A stretch of 33,356 bases of DNA from contig CAXTHJ010000028.1 in the NCBI GenBank assembly GCA_964243985.1, positions 1 to 33,356 on the forward strand, written 5' to 3'. The position numbers and the translations under genes are program-made. Numbering within the stretch: position 1 is the stretch's first letter; the number at the start of each line of letters is the position of its first letter. The DNA comes from CAIOYC01 sp964243985. GTDB taxonomy: Bacteria; Pseudomonadota; Alphaproteobacteria; Caulobacterales; Caulobacteraceae. The notes under the pieces were generated by a model. That model was not told the DNA's origin. It ran no database searches and saw only the letters and a list, made by a program, of their open reading frames with translations. Of this stretch, positions 24,187-32,633 are shown piece after piece.

Positions 24187-25860
24187 ATGACGGCGACCAG
24201 CGGCGATACCACGCCATCCATTTTTGAGACGACTCCGCGCCCCAACATGGGCCTCGTGGTCACCGCCTCGGCGGCGGGCACGGCGTTCGAATGGTACGAT
24301 TTCTTCCTGTTCGTGCCGCTGGCGACCATCATCTCCAAGGTGTTCTTCGCCGGGCTGAACGACACGGCGGCCTATATCTTCGCGCTGCTGTCGTTCGCGG
24401 CGGGGTTCGCCACGCGGCCGCTGGGCGCCTTGATCTTCGGACGGATCGGCGACCGGATCGGGCGCAAAGCCACCTTCCTGATCACCATCAGCCTGATGGG
24501 CGCCGCGACCTTCGCCGTCGGCCTGCTGCCGACCTATGGCCAGGTCGGCGTCGTCGCGCCGGTGCTGTTCATCGTCCTTCGCATGCTGCAGGGCATAGCG
24601 CTCGGCGGCGAGTGGGGCGGGGCGGCCATCTACATCGCCGAGCATTCACCGATCGCTCGGCGCGGCTACATGACCAGCTGGATCGGCACCTCCGCCGCCT
24701 TCGGTCTCGGCGGCGCGCTGGTGGTGGTGCTGGTGACGCGGACGGCGCTCGGCGAGCCGAGCTTCTCCACCTGGGGCTGGCGCATTCCGTTCATGCTGTC
24801 GGCGGTGCTGCTCGGCATCTCCATCTGGATTCGCATGACCCTGCACGAAAGCCCGGTGTTCCAGGGTCTGCGCGATCGGGGGGAGCGCTCCACTTCGCCT
24901 TACCGAGACGCCTTTGGCCGCTGGTCCAGCCTGAAGTGGGTGCTGATCGCACTCGGCAGCATGATGGTGGCGCAGGGGGCGATCTGGTACGCCGCCTTCT
25001 TCTACGCCCAGACCTTCATCGAGAAGATCGTCAAGGTGGCGCCCGAGACGGTGAACGCCGTCATGATCGCCGTGGTGGTCTGCTCGGCGCCGCTCTATGT
25101 CTTCTTCGGCTGGCTGTCGGACAAGGTGGGACGCAAGGTCGTCATGGTCTGTGGCATGGTGCTGACCACCGCCGCCTTATACCCCGGCTTCCACTGGATC
25201 GTGCAGGCAGGCAATCCGGCCTTGGCGCAGGCGGCGATCACCTCGCCCGTGGTGGTGATCGCCGATCCCGCCACCTGCTCGCTGCAGTTCGATCCCGTCG
25301 GCAAGGCCCAGTTCAAGACCTCCTGCGACATCGCCAAGAGCGTGCTGACCAACGCCGGCGTGACCTACAAGAACGCCGCCGCGCCCGCCGGCGCCGTCGC
25401 CAGCGTAAGAGTCGGTCAGACGGTCGTGCCGTCCGCGGAGGGAAGCGCCGCCGATCCCAAGACGCTGAAGGGCCTGAAAGCCGGCGTGGAAACTAAGCTC
25501 AAGGCCGCGCTGAAAGCCGCCGGCTATCCCGCCAAGGCCGATCCGGCCCGCACCAACGCCATCGGCATCTTCCTGGTGATGATGCTGTTCACCGTGGGCG
25601 CCACGGCGCTTTACGGCCCCCAGGCGGCGTGCATGAGCGAGCTGTTCCCCACCCGCATCCGTTATACGGCCCTCAGCCTGCCCTATCACATCGGCACCGG
25701 CTGGGTGGGCGGCTTTCTGCCGGCCACCGCCTATGCCCTGGTGGCGGCGACAGGGGATATCTACTTCGGGCTCTGGTACCCGATCGTCGGCGCGGTGTCC
25801 GCGATTCTGGTAAGCATTTTCTTCCTGCCGGAGACGCGGGGGCGGGACCTGAATAGCTAA
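24187..25860 (+). CDS. MHS-family MFS transporter with large periplasmic loop
   Basis: A 557-residue, 12-helix major facilitator of the metabolite:H+ symporter group (like ShiA, ProP, KgtP). AGTAFEWYDFFLF near the start, GRIGDRIGRKAT in loop 2-3, RMLQGIALGGEWGGAA and SDKVGRKVVM in loop 8-9 are diagnostic. Between TM9 and TM10 (about residues 342-456) lies an Ala/Lys-rich, presumably periplasmic insert of some 115 residues with two cysteines, C364 and C380. This makes the protein longer than the usual 430-450. The substrate is unknown. GGGGAAG precedes the ATG. Divergent from vapBC. Confidence 0.88.
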   Translation: MTATSGDTTPSIFETTPRPNMGLVVTASAAGTAFEWYDFFLFVPLATIISKVFFAGLNDTAAYIFALLSFAAGFATRPLGALIFGRIGDRIGRKATFLITISLMGAATFAVGLLPTYGQVGVVAPVLFIVLRMLQGIALGGEWGGAAIYIAEHSPIARRGYMTSWIGTSAAFGLGGALVVVLVTRTALGEPSFSTWGWRIPFMLSAVLLGISIWIRMTLHESPVFQGLRDRGERSTSPYRDAFGRWSSLKWVLIALGSMMVAQGAIWYAAFFYAQTFIEKIVKVAPETVNAVMIAVVVCSAPLYVFFGWLSDKVGRKVVMVCGMVLTTAALYPGFHWIVQAGNPALAQAAITSPVVVIADPATCSLQFDPVGKAQFKTSCDIAKSVLTNAGVTYKNAAAPAGAVASVRVGQTVVPSAEGSAADPKTLKGLKAGVETKLKAALKAAGYPAKADPARTNAIGIFLVMMLFTVGATALYGPQAACMSELFPTRIRYTALSLPYHIGTGWVGGFLPATAYALVAATGDIYFGLWYPIVGAVSAILVSIFFLPETRGRDLNS

Positions 25861-25871
25861 TCTATATGTGA

Positions 25872-25970
25872 GTCATTCTCGGATGACCGTAGGTCAGTCC
25901 GAGCACCCAGCAGCTCCGCGCGTTCCGCTTGCTGGGTCCTCGGGCGCGGCTACGCCGCCCCGAGGATGAC
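25872..25970. repeat. composite GTCATCC/GGACCCA-type inverted repeat
   Basis: Two hairpin units facing each other. The left unit starts GTCATTCTCGGA, has the stem CTCGGA/TCCGAG and ends in ACCCAGCA. The right unit starts TGCTGGGTCCTCGG and ends CCGAGGATGAC. Outer arms (25872-25882, 25960-25970) pair with one mismatch, and the inner CCCAGCA/TGCTGGG pair perfectly. It fills the 123-bp gap between two convergent genes. Confidence 0.8.
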
Positions 25971-25983
25971 TAGCGTAAATAGT

Positions 25984-26568
25984 TCAGTGTTGGGATAGCG
26001 CCGCAAGCGCCAGCCGCTCCCCTTCCGCGGCGTCGCCCGCCAGCGCCGCCGCGCCCGCCGGTCCGTCCAGCACCGACGCCAGGAATGCCTTACGCGCACC
26101 GAAGTCGGGGAAGCGCGCCCGCACCGCTCCCTGGATCGCCTTCAGCATCAGCGCTAGATCGCCCACCCGCGCCGGCATCACCTTGTCGATCTCGCCCCTC
26201 AGCCGTCCGGCCAGCATCGGCCCCGATCCCGTCGTGCCCACCGCCGCCACCACCGCGCCGCGATCCACCAGGGCGGGGGTGTAGAAGTCGCAGAGCGCGG
26301 GCCGGTCCACCACGTTCACCAGCATCGCGCCGCCCGCGCGCGCCGCCTGCGCGGCCGCTGCTGCGAAGCCTTCATCGGCGCTGGCGATGAAGACCAGGGT
26401 CGCGCCGGCATAGGTTTCCGGCTCCAGCGCCACGCCGCCCTCGGGGATGCGCGTCAAGGTCGCCGGCGAACCGTCGAATAGCACCGCCTTGCCATCCGCC
26501 ATCTCCCCCTCGCCCACCACGATCACGCGGCGGCCGGCCAACGGTACGAAGGCGGGGAAGGCGTCCAT
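25984..26568 (-). CDS. siroheme-synthase N-terminal-type protein (precorrin-2 dehydrogenase)
   Basis: A 194-residue protein like the CysG N-terminal module or Met8p, which oxidises precorrin-2 with NAD and may insert iron to give siroheme. The Rossmann start is RRVIVVGEGEMADGKAVLF, with Glu in place of the second Gly of the usual VVGGG. The segment LVNVVDRPALCDFYTPALVD contains D88, equivalent to the catalytic Asp of CysG. The methyltransferase module is absent, as in stand-alone versions. The start at 26568 is preferred: the longer frame to 26703 runs through a palindromic repeat. Divergent from putA. Confidence 0.82.
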   Translation of the reverse strand: MDAFPAFVPLAGRRVIVVGEGEMADGKAVLFDGSPATLTRIPEGGVALEPETYAGATLVFIASADEGFAAAAAQAARAGGAMLVNVVDRPALCDFYTPALVDRGAVVAAVGTTGSGPMLAGRLRGEIDKVMPARVGDLALMLKAIQGAVRARFPDFGARKAFLASVLDGPAGAAALAGDAAEGERLALAALSQH

Positions 26569-26580
26569 GGGCGGGCCTTT

Positions 26581-26628
26581 AGAGCATGTAGGCGAAAGTG
26601 TCTGCGGTTTCGCCGCTCGACATGCTCT
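26581..26628. repeat. AGAGCATGT-type intergenic palindrome
   Basis: AGAGCATGT (26581-26589) pairs with ACATGCTCT (26620-26628), and inside CGAAA (26593-26597) pairs with TTTCG (26608-26612). It lies between the divergent dehydrogenase and putA genes, so it would sit in or near both leaders. Same architecture as the element at 14267. Confidence 0.75.
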
Positions 26629-26706
26629 TTGCATGGAAGTCGCCGATCCTTCCGTTGCGACAGAGGGCGTGCGATAGCGGCGGCGTGTTCCTATCTTGAG
26701 CATTCC

Positions 26707-29700
26707 ATGCCCGAAACCGCCCTCGCCCCCGCCAAAACCCGCGCCATCCCGGCCGCTTTCGCCTTAGAGTGGGACGCCCTGGACGCCCACAAATATCGCG
26801 ACGAGCGGGAGGCGATCGCCGATCTCCTGGCCCACAAGCCCCTCACCTCCGAGGAACGCGCCGCCGTCCGCGCCGAGGCCGAGGCCCTGGTGCGCACCGC
26901 CCGCCGCTCGGCGCGCAAGCAAGGCGTGGTGGAAGGCTTCCTGCAGGAGTTCTCCCTTGGTACGCGCGAAGGCCTTGCGCTCATGTGCCTGGCCGAAGCC
27001 CTGCTCCGCACGCCGGACGAAGCCACCCGCGACGCCCTGATAGCCGAGAAGATCGGCCCGGCGGACTGGGCGGCGCACATCGGCCAGTCGGAGAACCTGT
27101 TCGTCAACGCCTCCACCTGGGGCTTGATGTTGACCGGTAGGTTGATCGACGTTGATCAGGAGGTGAAGCAGGACGCCGTAGGCTTTGTCAAACGCCTGGC
27201 CGGCCGGGTGGGTGAGCCGGTGATCCGCGCCGCCGTGGCGCAGGCCATCCGCATCATGGGCGAGCAGTTCGTGCTCGGCCGCACCATCGAGGACGCCCTG
27301 AAGCGCTCAAAGAAGGAGGGCTACATGTGCTCCTTCGACATGCTAGGCGAGGGCGCCCGCACCGCCGCCGACGCCGAGCGGTACGAAGCCGCCTACGCCT
27401 CGGCCATCGACACCGTGGGACGCAGCTCCAAAGGGCAGGGCCCGGAGGCCGGCCACGGCATTTCGGTGAAGCTCTCCGCCCTCTCGCCCCGCTATGAGGC
27501 GACGCAGGAGGCGCGGGTATGGTCCGAGCTTTACCCGCGCATCAAGCGCCTCGCCTTGATCGCCGCCCAGCACGACATCAATTTCACCATCGACGCGGAG
27601 GAGGCCGACCGCCTCGTCATCTCCCTGAAGCTGCTGGACAAGCTGGCGCGAGATCCCGACCTCGGCGCGTGGACCGGCCTCGGCCTCGCAGTGCAGGCCT
27701 ATCAGAAGCGGGCGCCCGAGGTGATCGCCCGCGTGGCCGACCTCGCCAAGGCCTCCGGCCGCCGCCTGATGGTGCGTCTGGTGAAAGGCGCCTATTGGGA
27801 CACCGAGATCAAGCGGGCCCAGATCGCCGGGCGGCAGGACTATCCGGTCTTCACCACCAAGCCCGCTACCGACCTCTCCTACCTCGTGGCCGCTAAGGCG
27901 CTGATCGAGGCGGCGCCGCATCTTTATGCCCAGTTCGCCACCCACAACGCCCACACCCTCGCCGCCGTCCACCGCATGGCCAAGGCAAAGGGGGTGAAGA
28001 TCGAGCATCAGCGCCTGCATGGCATGGGCGAGGCGCTCTATGCGGCGGCCGACGACCTCTACGACGGGATCGTGCTGCGCGCCTACGCCCCGGTGGGCGG
28101 GCATGAAGACCTGCTACCCTATCTCGTCCGCCGCCTCTTGGAAAACGGCGCCAACACCTCCTTCGTCAACGCCTTGCTGGACGAGCGGGTGCCGGTGGAG
28201 AAGGTGGTGGTGGATCCCATCGACGCGGTGGAAGCTCAGCCCGGCCCTCACCCGAAAATTCCCACCCCGCGCCTGATGTACGGCGACCGGCTGAACTCGG
28301 GGGGTGTCGATCTCTCCATCGCCGACGAGCGCAATCGCCTGGTCAGATCGGTGAGGGGGCTGAAAGCCACGCCCGATAGCCGCGACGCGGTGCATTCCCC
28401 AATCGACCGGCAGCCGATCGGCGCCATGCCCGAAGCCTCCGTGGCCGAGATCGACGCCGCCTTCGCATCAGCCCGCAAGACGCAGCCCGGGTGGGACACC
28501 CTCGGCGGCAAGGCCCGCGCCGAAATCCTCCGCAAGATGGGCGACGCCCTGGAAGCCAACCGTGAAAAGCTGATCGCCATCGCCGTCCGCGAAGCCGGCA
28601 AGACCCTGGCCGACGCGGTGGGCGAGGTGCGGGAGGCGGCGGACTTCTGCCGCTACTACGCCCTTCTCGCCGAGCGGGAGTTTGGCGGCCCGAAAGAGCT
28701 GGCAGGGCCGGCCGGCGAGACCAATACGCTGGAGTTGCACGGGCGCGGCGTGTTCGTCTGCATCTCCCCCTGGAACTTCCCTTTGGCGATCTTCACCGGC
28801 CAGGTGGCGGCGGCGCTGGCGGCGGGCAACGCGGTGATCGCCAAGCCGGCCGAGCAGACCCCTTTGATCGCCGCCGAGGCGGTGAAGCTTTATCACCAAG
28901 CCGGCGTGCCTGCGGACGTGCTCCACCTGATTGCCGGCCGGGGCGAGACGGTGGGCGCTGTGCTGACCAGCCACCAGGAAGTCGACGGCGTGGCCTTTAC
29001 CGGCGGCACGGAGACCGCTTGGGCGATCAACCGCACGCTCGCCGCCCGACGCGGCCCTATCGTGCCCTTCATCGCCGAGACGGGCGGCCTGAACGGTATG
29101 TTCGTGGACACCACCGCCCAGCGCGAGCAAGTGATCGATGATGTGATCCTCTCCGCCTTCGGTTCGGCGGGGCAGCGGTGCTCGGCGCTCCGCATCCTCT
29201 TCCTGCCCAAGGACACGGCGGATGGGATCATAGAGGGTCTGACCGGCGCGATGAATGCGCTGATCGTGGGCGATCCCGCCGATCCCAAGACTGACGTCGG
29301 CCCGGTGATCGACGAGGAGGCCCGAGCCAACCTTGAAGCCCACCTTGTCCGCCTGCACAGATACGCCAAGGTGTTGAAGACGCTGCCGACGCCGGGGGGC
29401 GGGGGCGTCTATTTTGGTCCGGTGCTGGCGGAAATCCCGTCGGCGGATTTCCTGGAGCGAGAGGTGTTCGGCCCGATCCTGCACATCGTCCGCTACGATC
29501 CGACCATGCTGGACGAGGTGGCGCAAACCCTGGCCCGCAAACGCTATGGTTTGACGCTGGGCGTCCACAGCCGCATCGAAGCCTTCGCCGAGCGGGTGCA
29601 GACCCTGGTCCCGGCGGGCAACGTCTACGTCAATCGCTCGATCATCGGCGCGGTGGTCGGCGTGCAGCCGTTCGGCGGCGAGGGCCTCTCCGGCACCGGC

Positions 29701-29805
29701 CCCAAGGGCGGCGGGCCCCACGCCCTCACCCGTTACGCCGTGGAGCGCGCCGTGAGCGTGAACATCGCGGCGCAAGGCGGCGATCCGAAACTGCTGAATT
29801 TGTAA
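26707..29805 (+). CDS. putA: bifunctional proline dehydrogenase / P5C dehydrogenase PutA
   Basis: A 1032-residue two-step proline catabolic enzyme. An N-terminal helical arm is followed by the FAD-dependent proline dehydrogenase barrel (MVRLVKGAYWDTEIKRAQ, with Y363-W364-D365; later LENGANTSFVN). The aldehyde dehydrogenase domain follows from about residue 540 with N690 in ISPWNFPLAIF, E791 in IAETGGLNGM and the nucleophile C825 in GSAGQRCSALR. It turns proline into glutamate with channelling of P5C. There is no N-terminal ribbon-helix-helix domain, so unlike E. coli PutA it should not repress its own gene. The ATG at 26707 is chosen because the longer frame from 26629 begins at the edge of a palindrome. 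The ribosome site is weak. Confidence 0.96.
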   Translation: MPETALAPAKTRAIPAAFALEWDALDAHKYRDEREAIADLLAHKPLTSEERAAVRAEAEALVRTARRSARKQGVVEGFLQEFSLGTREGLALMCLAEALLRTPDEATRDALIAEKIGPADWAAHIGQSENLFVNASTWGLMLTGRLIDVDQEVKQDAVGFVKRLAGRVGEPVIRAAVAQAIRIMGEQFVLGRTIEDALKRSKKEGYMCSFDMLGEGARTAADAERYEAAYASAIDTVGRSSKGQGPEAGHGISVKLSALSPRYEATQEARVWSELYPRIKRLALIAAQHDINFTIDAEEADRLVISLKLLDKLARDPDLGAWTGLGLAVQAYQKRAPEVIARVADLAKASGRRLMVRLVKGAYWDTEIKRAQIAGRQDYPVFTTKPATDLSYLVAAKALIEAAPHLYAQFATHNAHTLAAVHRMAKAKGVKIEHQRLHGMGEALYAAADDLYDGIVLRAYAPVGGHEDLLPYLVRRLLENGANTSFVNALLDERVPVEKVVVDPIDAVEAQPGPHPKIPTPRLMYGDRLNSGGVDLSIADERNRLVRSVRGLKATPDSRDAVHSPIDRQPIGAMPEASVAEIDAAFASARKTQPGWDTLGGKARAEILRKMGDALEANREKLIAIAVREAGKTLADAVGEVREAADFCRYYALLAEREFGGPKELAGPAGETNTLELHGRGVFVCISPWNFPLAIFTGQVAAALAAGNAVIAKPAEQTPLIAAEAVKLYHQAGVPADVLHLIAGRGETVGAVLTSHQEVDGVAFTGGTETAWAINRTLAARRGPIVPFIAETGGLNGMFVDTTAQREQVIDDVILSAFGSAGQRCSALRILFLPKDTADGIIEGLTGAMNALIVGDPADPKTDVGPVIDEEARANLEAHLVRLHRYAKVLKTLPTPGGGGVYFGPVLAEIPSADFLEREVFGPILHIVRYDPTMLDEVAQTLARKRYGLTLGVHSRIEAFAERVQTLVPAGNVYVNRSIIGAVVGVQPFGGEGLSGTGPKGGGPHALTRYAVERAVSVNIAAQGGDPKLLNL

Positions 29806-29830
29806 TTCCTTCTACCCTCTGGGAGAGGAA

Positions 29831-29956
29831 TTAAGCGCTCACGATCGTCCACACCCCTAAGGCCGCCATGGACACCGCCGCGACGATACGGATCGCCTGC
29901 ACCGGCAGCCGCCCCGCCAGGGTGACGAGGCCGAGGGAGATCAAAAAGGCGTCCAT
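29831..29956 (-). pseudogene. GDT1/TMEM165 (UPF0016) remnant with internal deletion
   Basis: A 41-residue frame. The first 14 residues, MDAFLISLGLVTLA, look like the N-terminus of GDT1/TMEM165 cation-exchanger-like proteins, where an E-x-G-D-K motif should follow at once. Instead the frame jumps to GRLPVQAIRIVAAVSMAALG, then VWTIVSA, which looks like the family's C-terminal helix. About 140-150 residues, including both E-x-G-D-K motifs, seem to be missing without a frame break. GGAG lies five bases before the ATG, so it may still be translated as a small membrane peptide. Family assignment is from memory of conserved ends. Confidence 0.5.
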
Positions 29957-30001
29957 CGGCGCTCCGCCTTTTCCCCAAAAAAGTGATGCCTGCGACAGGC
30001 G

Positions 30002-30028
30002 CCGCTAACCCGCTGATACCGTTAGCGG
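30002..30028. other. 8-bp inverted repeat upstream of nrdA
   Basis: CCGCTAAC and GTTAGCGG, a perfect 8-bp stem with an 11-base loop, between the GDT1 remnant and nrdA. There is no T-run. It could be an operator or a leftover terminator. Confidence 0.3.
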
Positions 30029-30062
30029 AACCTTAGGTGACCGCGCCAGCGTTAAGACTTTG

Positions 30063-30164
30063 TTGACGAAAAAGTCCGGTCCGGACGATTTTCCCGCGTT
30101 GACGCAACCCCTGACCTGTGTCCCAAATGTAGGGGTCAGGCGTAGCTTCCCATCTATATATGGG
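30063..30164 (+). promoter_or_regulatory. candidate nrdA promoter with NrdR-like boxes
   Basis: Two TTGACG words (30063-30068 and 30099-30104) look like -35 elements. Downstream lie CCCAAATGTAGGGG (30122-30135) and the near-palindrome CCCATCTATATATGGG (30149-30164), about 28 bp apart centre to centre. Paired A/T-centred palindromes near 30 bp apart upstream of nrd genes are typical of NrdR, the ATP/dATP-sensing repressor. The match to the published ACACwATATaTwGTGT pattern is only partial, better for the second box. Confidence 0.4.
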
Positions 30165-30233
30165 TGTTTCGCGGGATTGGGGCGTTGGAGACGATTCGTC
30201 TCCTGGGCGTTTTGGGCAGGCGAGGCGTTGAGT

Positions 30234-32254
30234 ATGTCACCAGGCGAAGCGACGGCGAGACAGACGGTTCTGGATACGACCAACAACGTGCTGCAGCGGG
30301 CCAAGCCGCAGCTGCAGCTGGTGCGAAAGGTGGAGGTGGATCGCACCCGCGACGCCCTCCTGACCGACTTCGGCAAGACCACGCTGGAGGACCGCTACCT
30401 GCTCCCCGGCGAGTCGTACCAGGACATGTTCGCCCGGGTCTCCACCGCCTATGCGGACGACGCCGATCACGCCCAGCGCATCTATGATTACATGAGCCGC
30501 CTGTGGTTCATGCCCTCGACACCGGTGCTGTCGAACGGCGGCGCGGATCGGGGCCTGCCGATCTCCTGCTTCCTCAACGCCGTGTCCGATTCGCTGGACG
30601 GCATCGTCAACACCTGGAACGAGAACGTGTGGCTGGCGGCCAACGGCGGCGGCATCGGCACCTATTGGGGCGGCGTGCGCTCCATCGGCGAGAAGGTGAA
30701 GGGCGCGGGGCAGACCAGCGGCATCATCCCCTTCATCCGCGTGATGGATTCGCTCACCCTGGCCATCTCACAGGGCTCCCTCCGGCGCGGCTCGGCGGCG
30801 GTCTACCTCGACGTGTTCCACCCCGAGATCGAGGAGTTCCTGGAGATCAGGAAGCCNNNNNNNNNNNNNNNNNNNNNNNNNNNNNNNNNNNNNNNNNNNN
30901 NNNNNNNNNNNNNNNNNNNNNNNNNNNNNNNNNNNNNNNNNNNNNNNNNNNNNNNNTCTACCTCGACGTGTTCCACCCCGAGATCGAGGAGTTCCTGGAG
31001 ATCAGGAAGCCATCCGGCGACTTCAACCGCAAATCCCTGAACCTGCACCACGGCATCTCCATCACCGACGAGTTCATGGAGGCGGTGCGCGACGGCGCGG
31101 AGTTCGCCCTCCGCTCGCCCAAGACCCACGAAGCGGTGAAGATGGTGGACGCCCGCACCCTCTGGCAGAAGATCCTGGAGATTCGGCTACAGACCGGCGA
31201 GCCTTACCTGATCTTCGCCGACACGGTGAACCGCGCCCTGCCGCAGCACCAGCGGGAGCTGGGCTTCAGCGTCCGCCAATCCAACCTCTGTTCCGAGATC
31301 ATGCTGCACACCGGCAAGGATCACCTGGGGCATGAGCGCACCGCCGTCTGCTGCCTCTCCTCGGTCAACGCTGAGAGCTTCCTGGAATGGCGCAATGAGC
31401 CTCAGTTCATCGAGGACGTGATGCGCTTCCTCGACAACGTGTTGCAGGACTTCATCGACAATGCGCCGACGGCGGCCTCGGCCGCGTCCTACGCGGCGAT
31501 GCGGGAGCGGTCGGTGGGGCTCGGCCTCATGGGCTTCCACTCCTTTCTGCAGGGCCAGAACGTGCCGTTCGAGTCCGCCCTGGCCAAGTCCTGGAACATG
31601 CGCATCTTCAAGCACCTGCGCCGCGAGGCCGACAAGGCCAGCGTCACCCTGGCCGAGGAACGCGGCGCCTGCCCGGACGCGGCGGAGCGGGGCGTGATGG
31701 AACGGTTCTCACATAAATTGGCCATCGCCCCCACCGCCTCCATCTCGATCATCTGCGGCGGGACCAGCGCGGGGATCGAGCCGATCCCCGCCAATATCTA
31801 CAGCCACAAGACCCTCTCCGGCACCTTCGCGGTGAAGAACCCTTACTTGGAGACCCTGCTAACGGAAAAAGGGATCAATACGGAGGCGACCTGGGCCTCG
31901 ATCCTGGAGCACGAGGGCTCGGTGCAGCACCTGGACGCCTTCACCCAGGACGAAAAGGACGTCTACAAGACCGCCTTCGAGCTGGACCAGCGCTGGATCA
32001 TCGAACTGGCCGCCGACCGCACCCCGGAGATCTGCCAGTCCCAGTCGGTGAACATCTTCATCCCTGGCGACGTGGACAAGTGGGACCTGCACATGCTGCA
32101 TTGGCAGGCGTGGGAGCGGGGCTGCAAGTCCTTGTATTACCTCCGCTCCAAGTCCGTGCAGCGAGCGGCGTTCGCGGGCTCTGCGGAGGCGGACCGGCCG
32201 GACGTGGAAGCCGCGGCGCGGACGGATTACGAGGAGTGTCTGGCCTGTCAGTGA
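30234..32254 (+). CDS. nrdA: ribonucleoside-diphosphate reductase alpha subunit (interrupted by an assembly gap)
   Basis: Class I ribonucleotide reductase large subunit, which reduces NDPs to dNDPs with a radical supplied by NrdB. As given it is split by 100 N (30857-30956) and the two sides are in different frames. The same 55 bases stand on both sides of the gap. Removing the N and one copy (155 bases) gives one frame of 621 residues. On that numbering the redox pair is C112 (PISCFLN) and C321 (AVCCLSS), the radical cysteine C301 (NLCSEI), the radical-path tyrosines Y583-Y584 and the C-terminal shuttle C617/C620 (ECLACQ). There is no N-terminal ATP-cone. GAGG lies eight bases before the ATG. 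nrdB is not adjacent. Confidence 0.95.
30802..30856 (+). repeat. 55-bp contig-end duplicate, left copy
   Basis: Identical to 30957-31011 and ends exactly at the N-run. It encodes YLDVFHPEIEEFLEIRK in the left frame. Read as the overlapping end of a contig, not as a biological repeat. Confidence 0.95.
30857..30956. other. scaffold gap, 100 N
   Basis: Exactly 100 N, the usual placeholder for a gap of unknown size, placed inside nrdA. Because the flanks are identical for 55 bases and collapse in frame, the real distance is probably minus 55, with no missing sequence. Confidence 0.95.
30957..31011 (+). repeat. 55-bp contig-end duplicate, right copy
   Basis: Identical to 30802-30856 and starts exactly after the N-run; the nrdA frame continues from it with SGDFNRKSLNLHHGIS. 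Confidence 0.95.
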
Positions 32255-32298
32255 GGCTGCGACTCAACGTATGATCTTCCGCCGATGCGGGAGTTTCC

Positions 32299-32607
32299 AT
32301 GAAATCGAAAATAGAGCCCGATGTAAAGGCACTTCCCGACCGAGACGGGACTCCTGTTCTGGCTGCATATTGGCAAGAAGGTGATCGGGAAACCGACACG
32401 CTTGTCGTTTGGTGCGGGCATTGCGGAAAATTCCACTCCCACGGGCGCGGCGGAAAAATCGCAGGCGGCGGGGATGGTCATCGTATTGCACACTGCCTTG
32501 CAGAAAATTCTCCTTACAAAAAAGCCGGGTACTACATTCGGGAGATCGCGCAATTTCCTGAGCGTTGGCGCGGCATTAAAGGCGCTGGCAGACAAACCCG
32601 CCCTTGA
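32299..32607 (+). CDS. small putative zinc-binding protein
   Basis: Unrecognised protein of 102 residues. The centre carries a cysteine/histidine cluster: C39 and C42 in VVWCGHCGKFHSHG, with H46 and H48, then H61, H65 and C66 in GHRIAHC, followed by SPYKKAGYYI. I recall the pattern W-C-x2-C-x3-H-x-HG ... GHRxAHC from small hypothetical proteins of actinobacteria and phages; its role is unknown and zinc binding is inferred. GGGAG lies five bases before the ATG. Of 102 codons, 52 end in A or T, clearly unlike the neighbours and suggestive of transfer from elsewhere. Sits directly after nrdA where nrdB might be expected. Confidence 0.65.
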   Translation: MKSKIEPDVKALPDRDGTPVLAAYWQEGDRETDTLVVWCGHCGKFHSHGRGGKIAGGGDGHRIAHCLAENSPYKKAGYYIREIAQFPERWRGIKGAGRQTRP

Positions 32608-32633
32608 GTCCATGGATGCGATTTGGCGAGCGG

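Noticed and set aside
24091..24645. N-terminal extension of vapB to 24645
   Set aside because: The upstream part is opposite the MFS gene and is low-complexity; antitoxin family length fits a start at 24090-24120.
26569..26703. N-terminal extension of the siroheme-type dehydrogenase
   Set aside because: It would translate the AGAGCATGT palindrome and has no resemblance to the family N-terminus.
30802..31011. Tandem duplication of 55 bases in nrdA as a biological event
   Set aside because: Both copies end exactly at a 100-N placeholder and collapsing them restores the frame; an assembly overlap explains it better.
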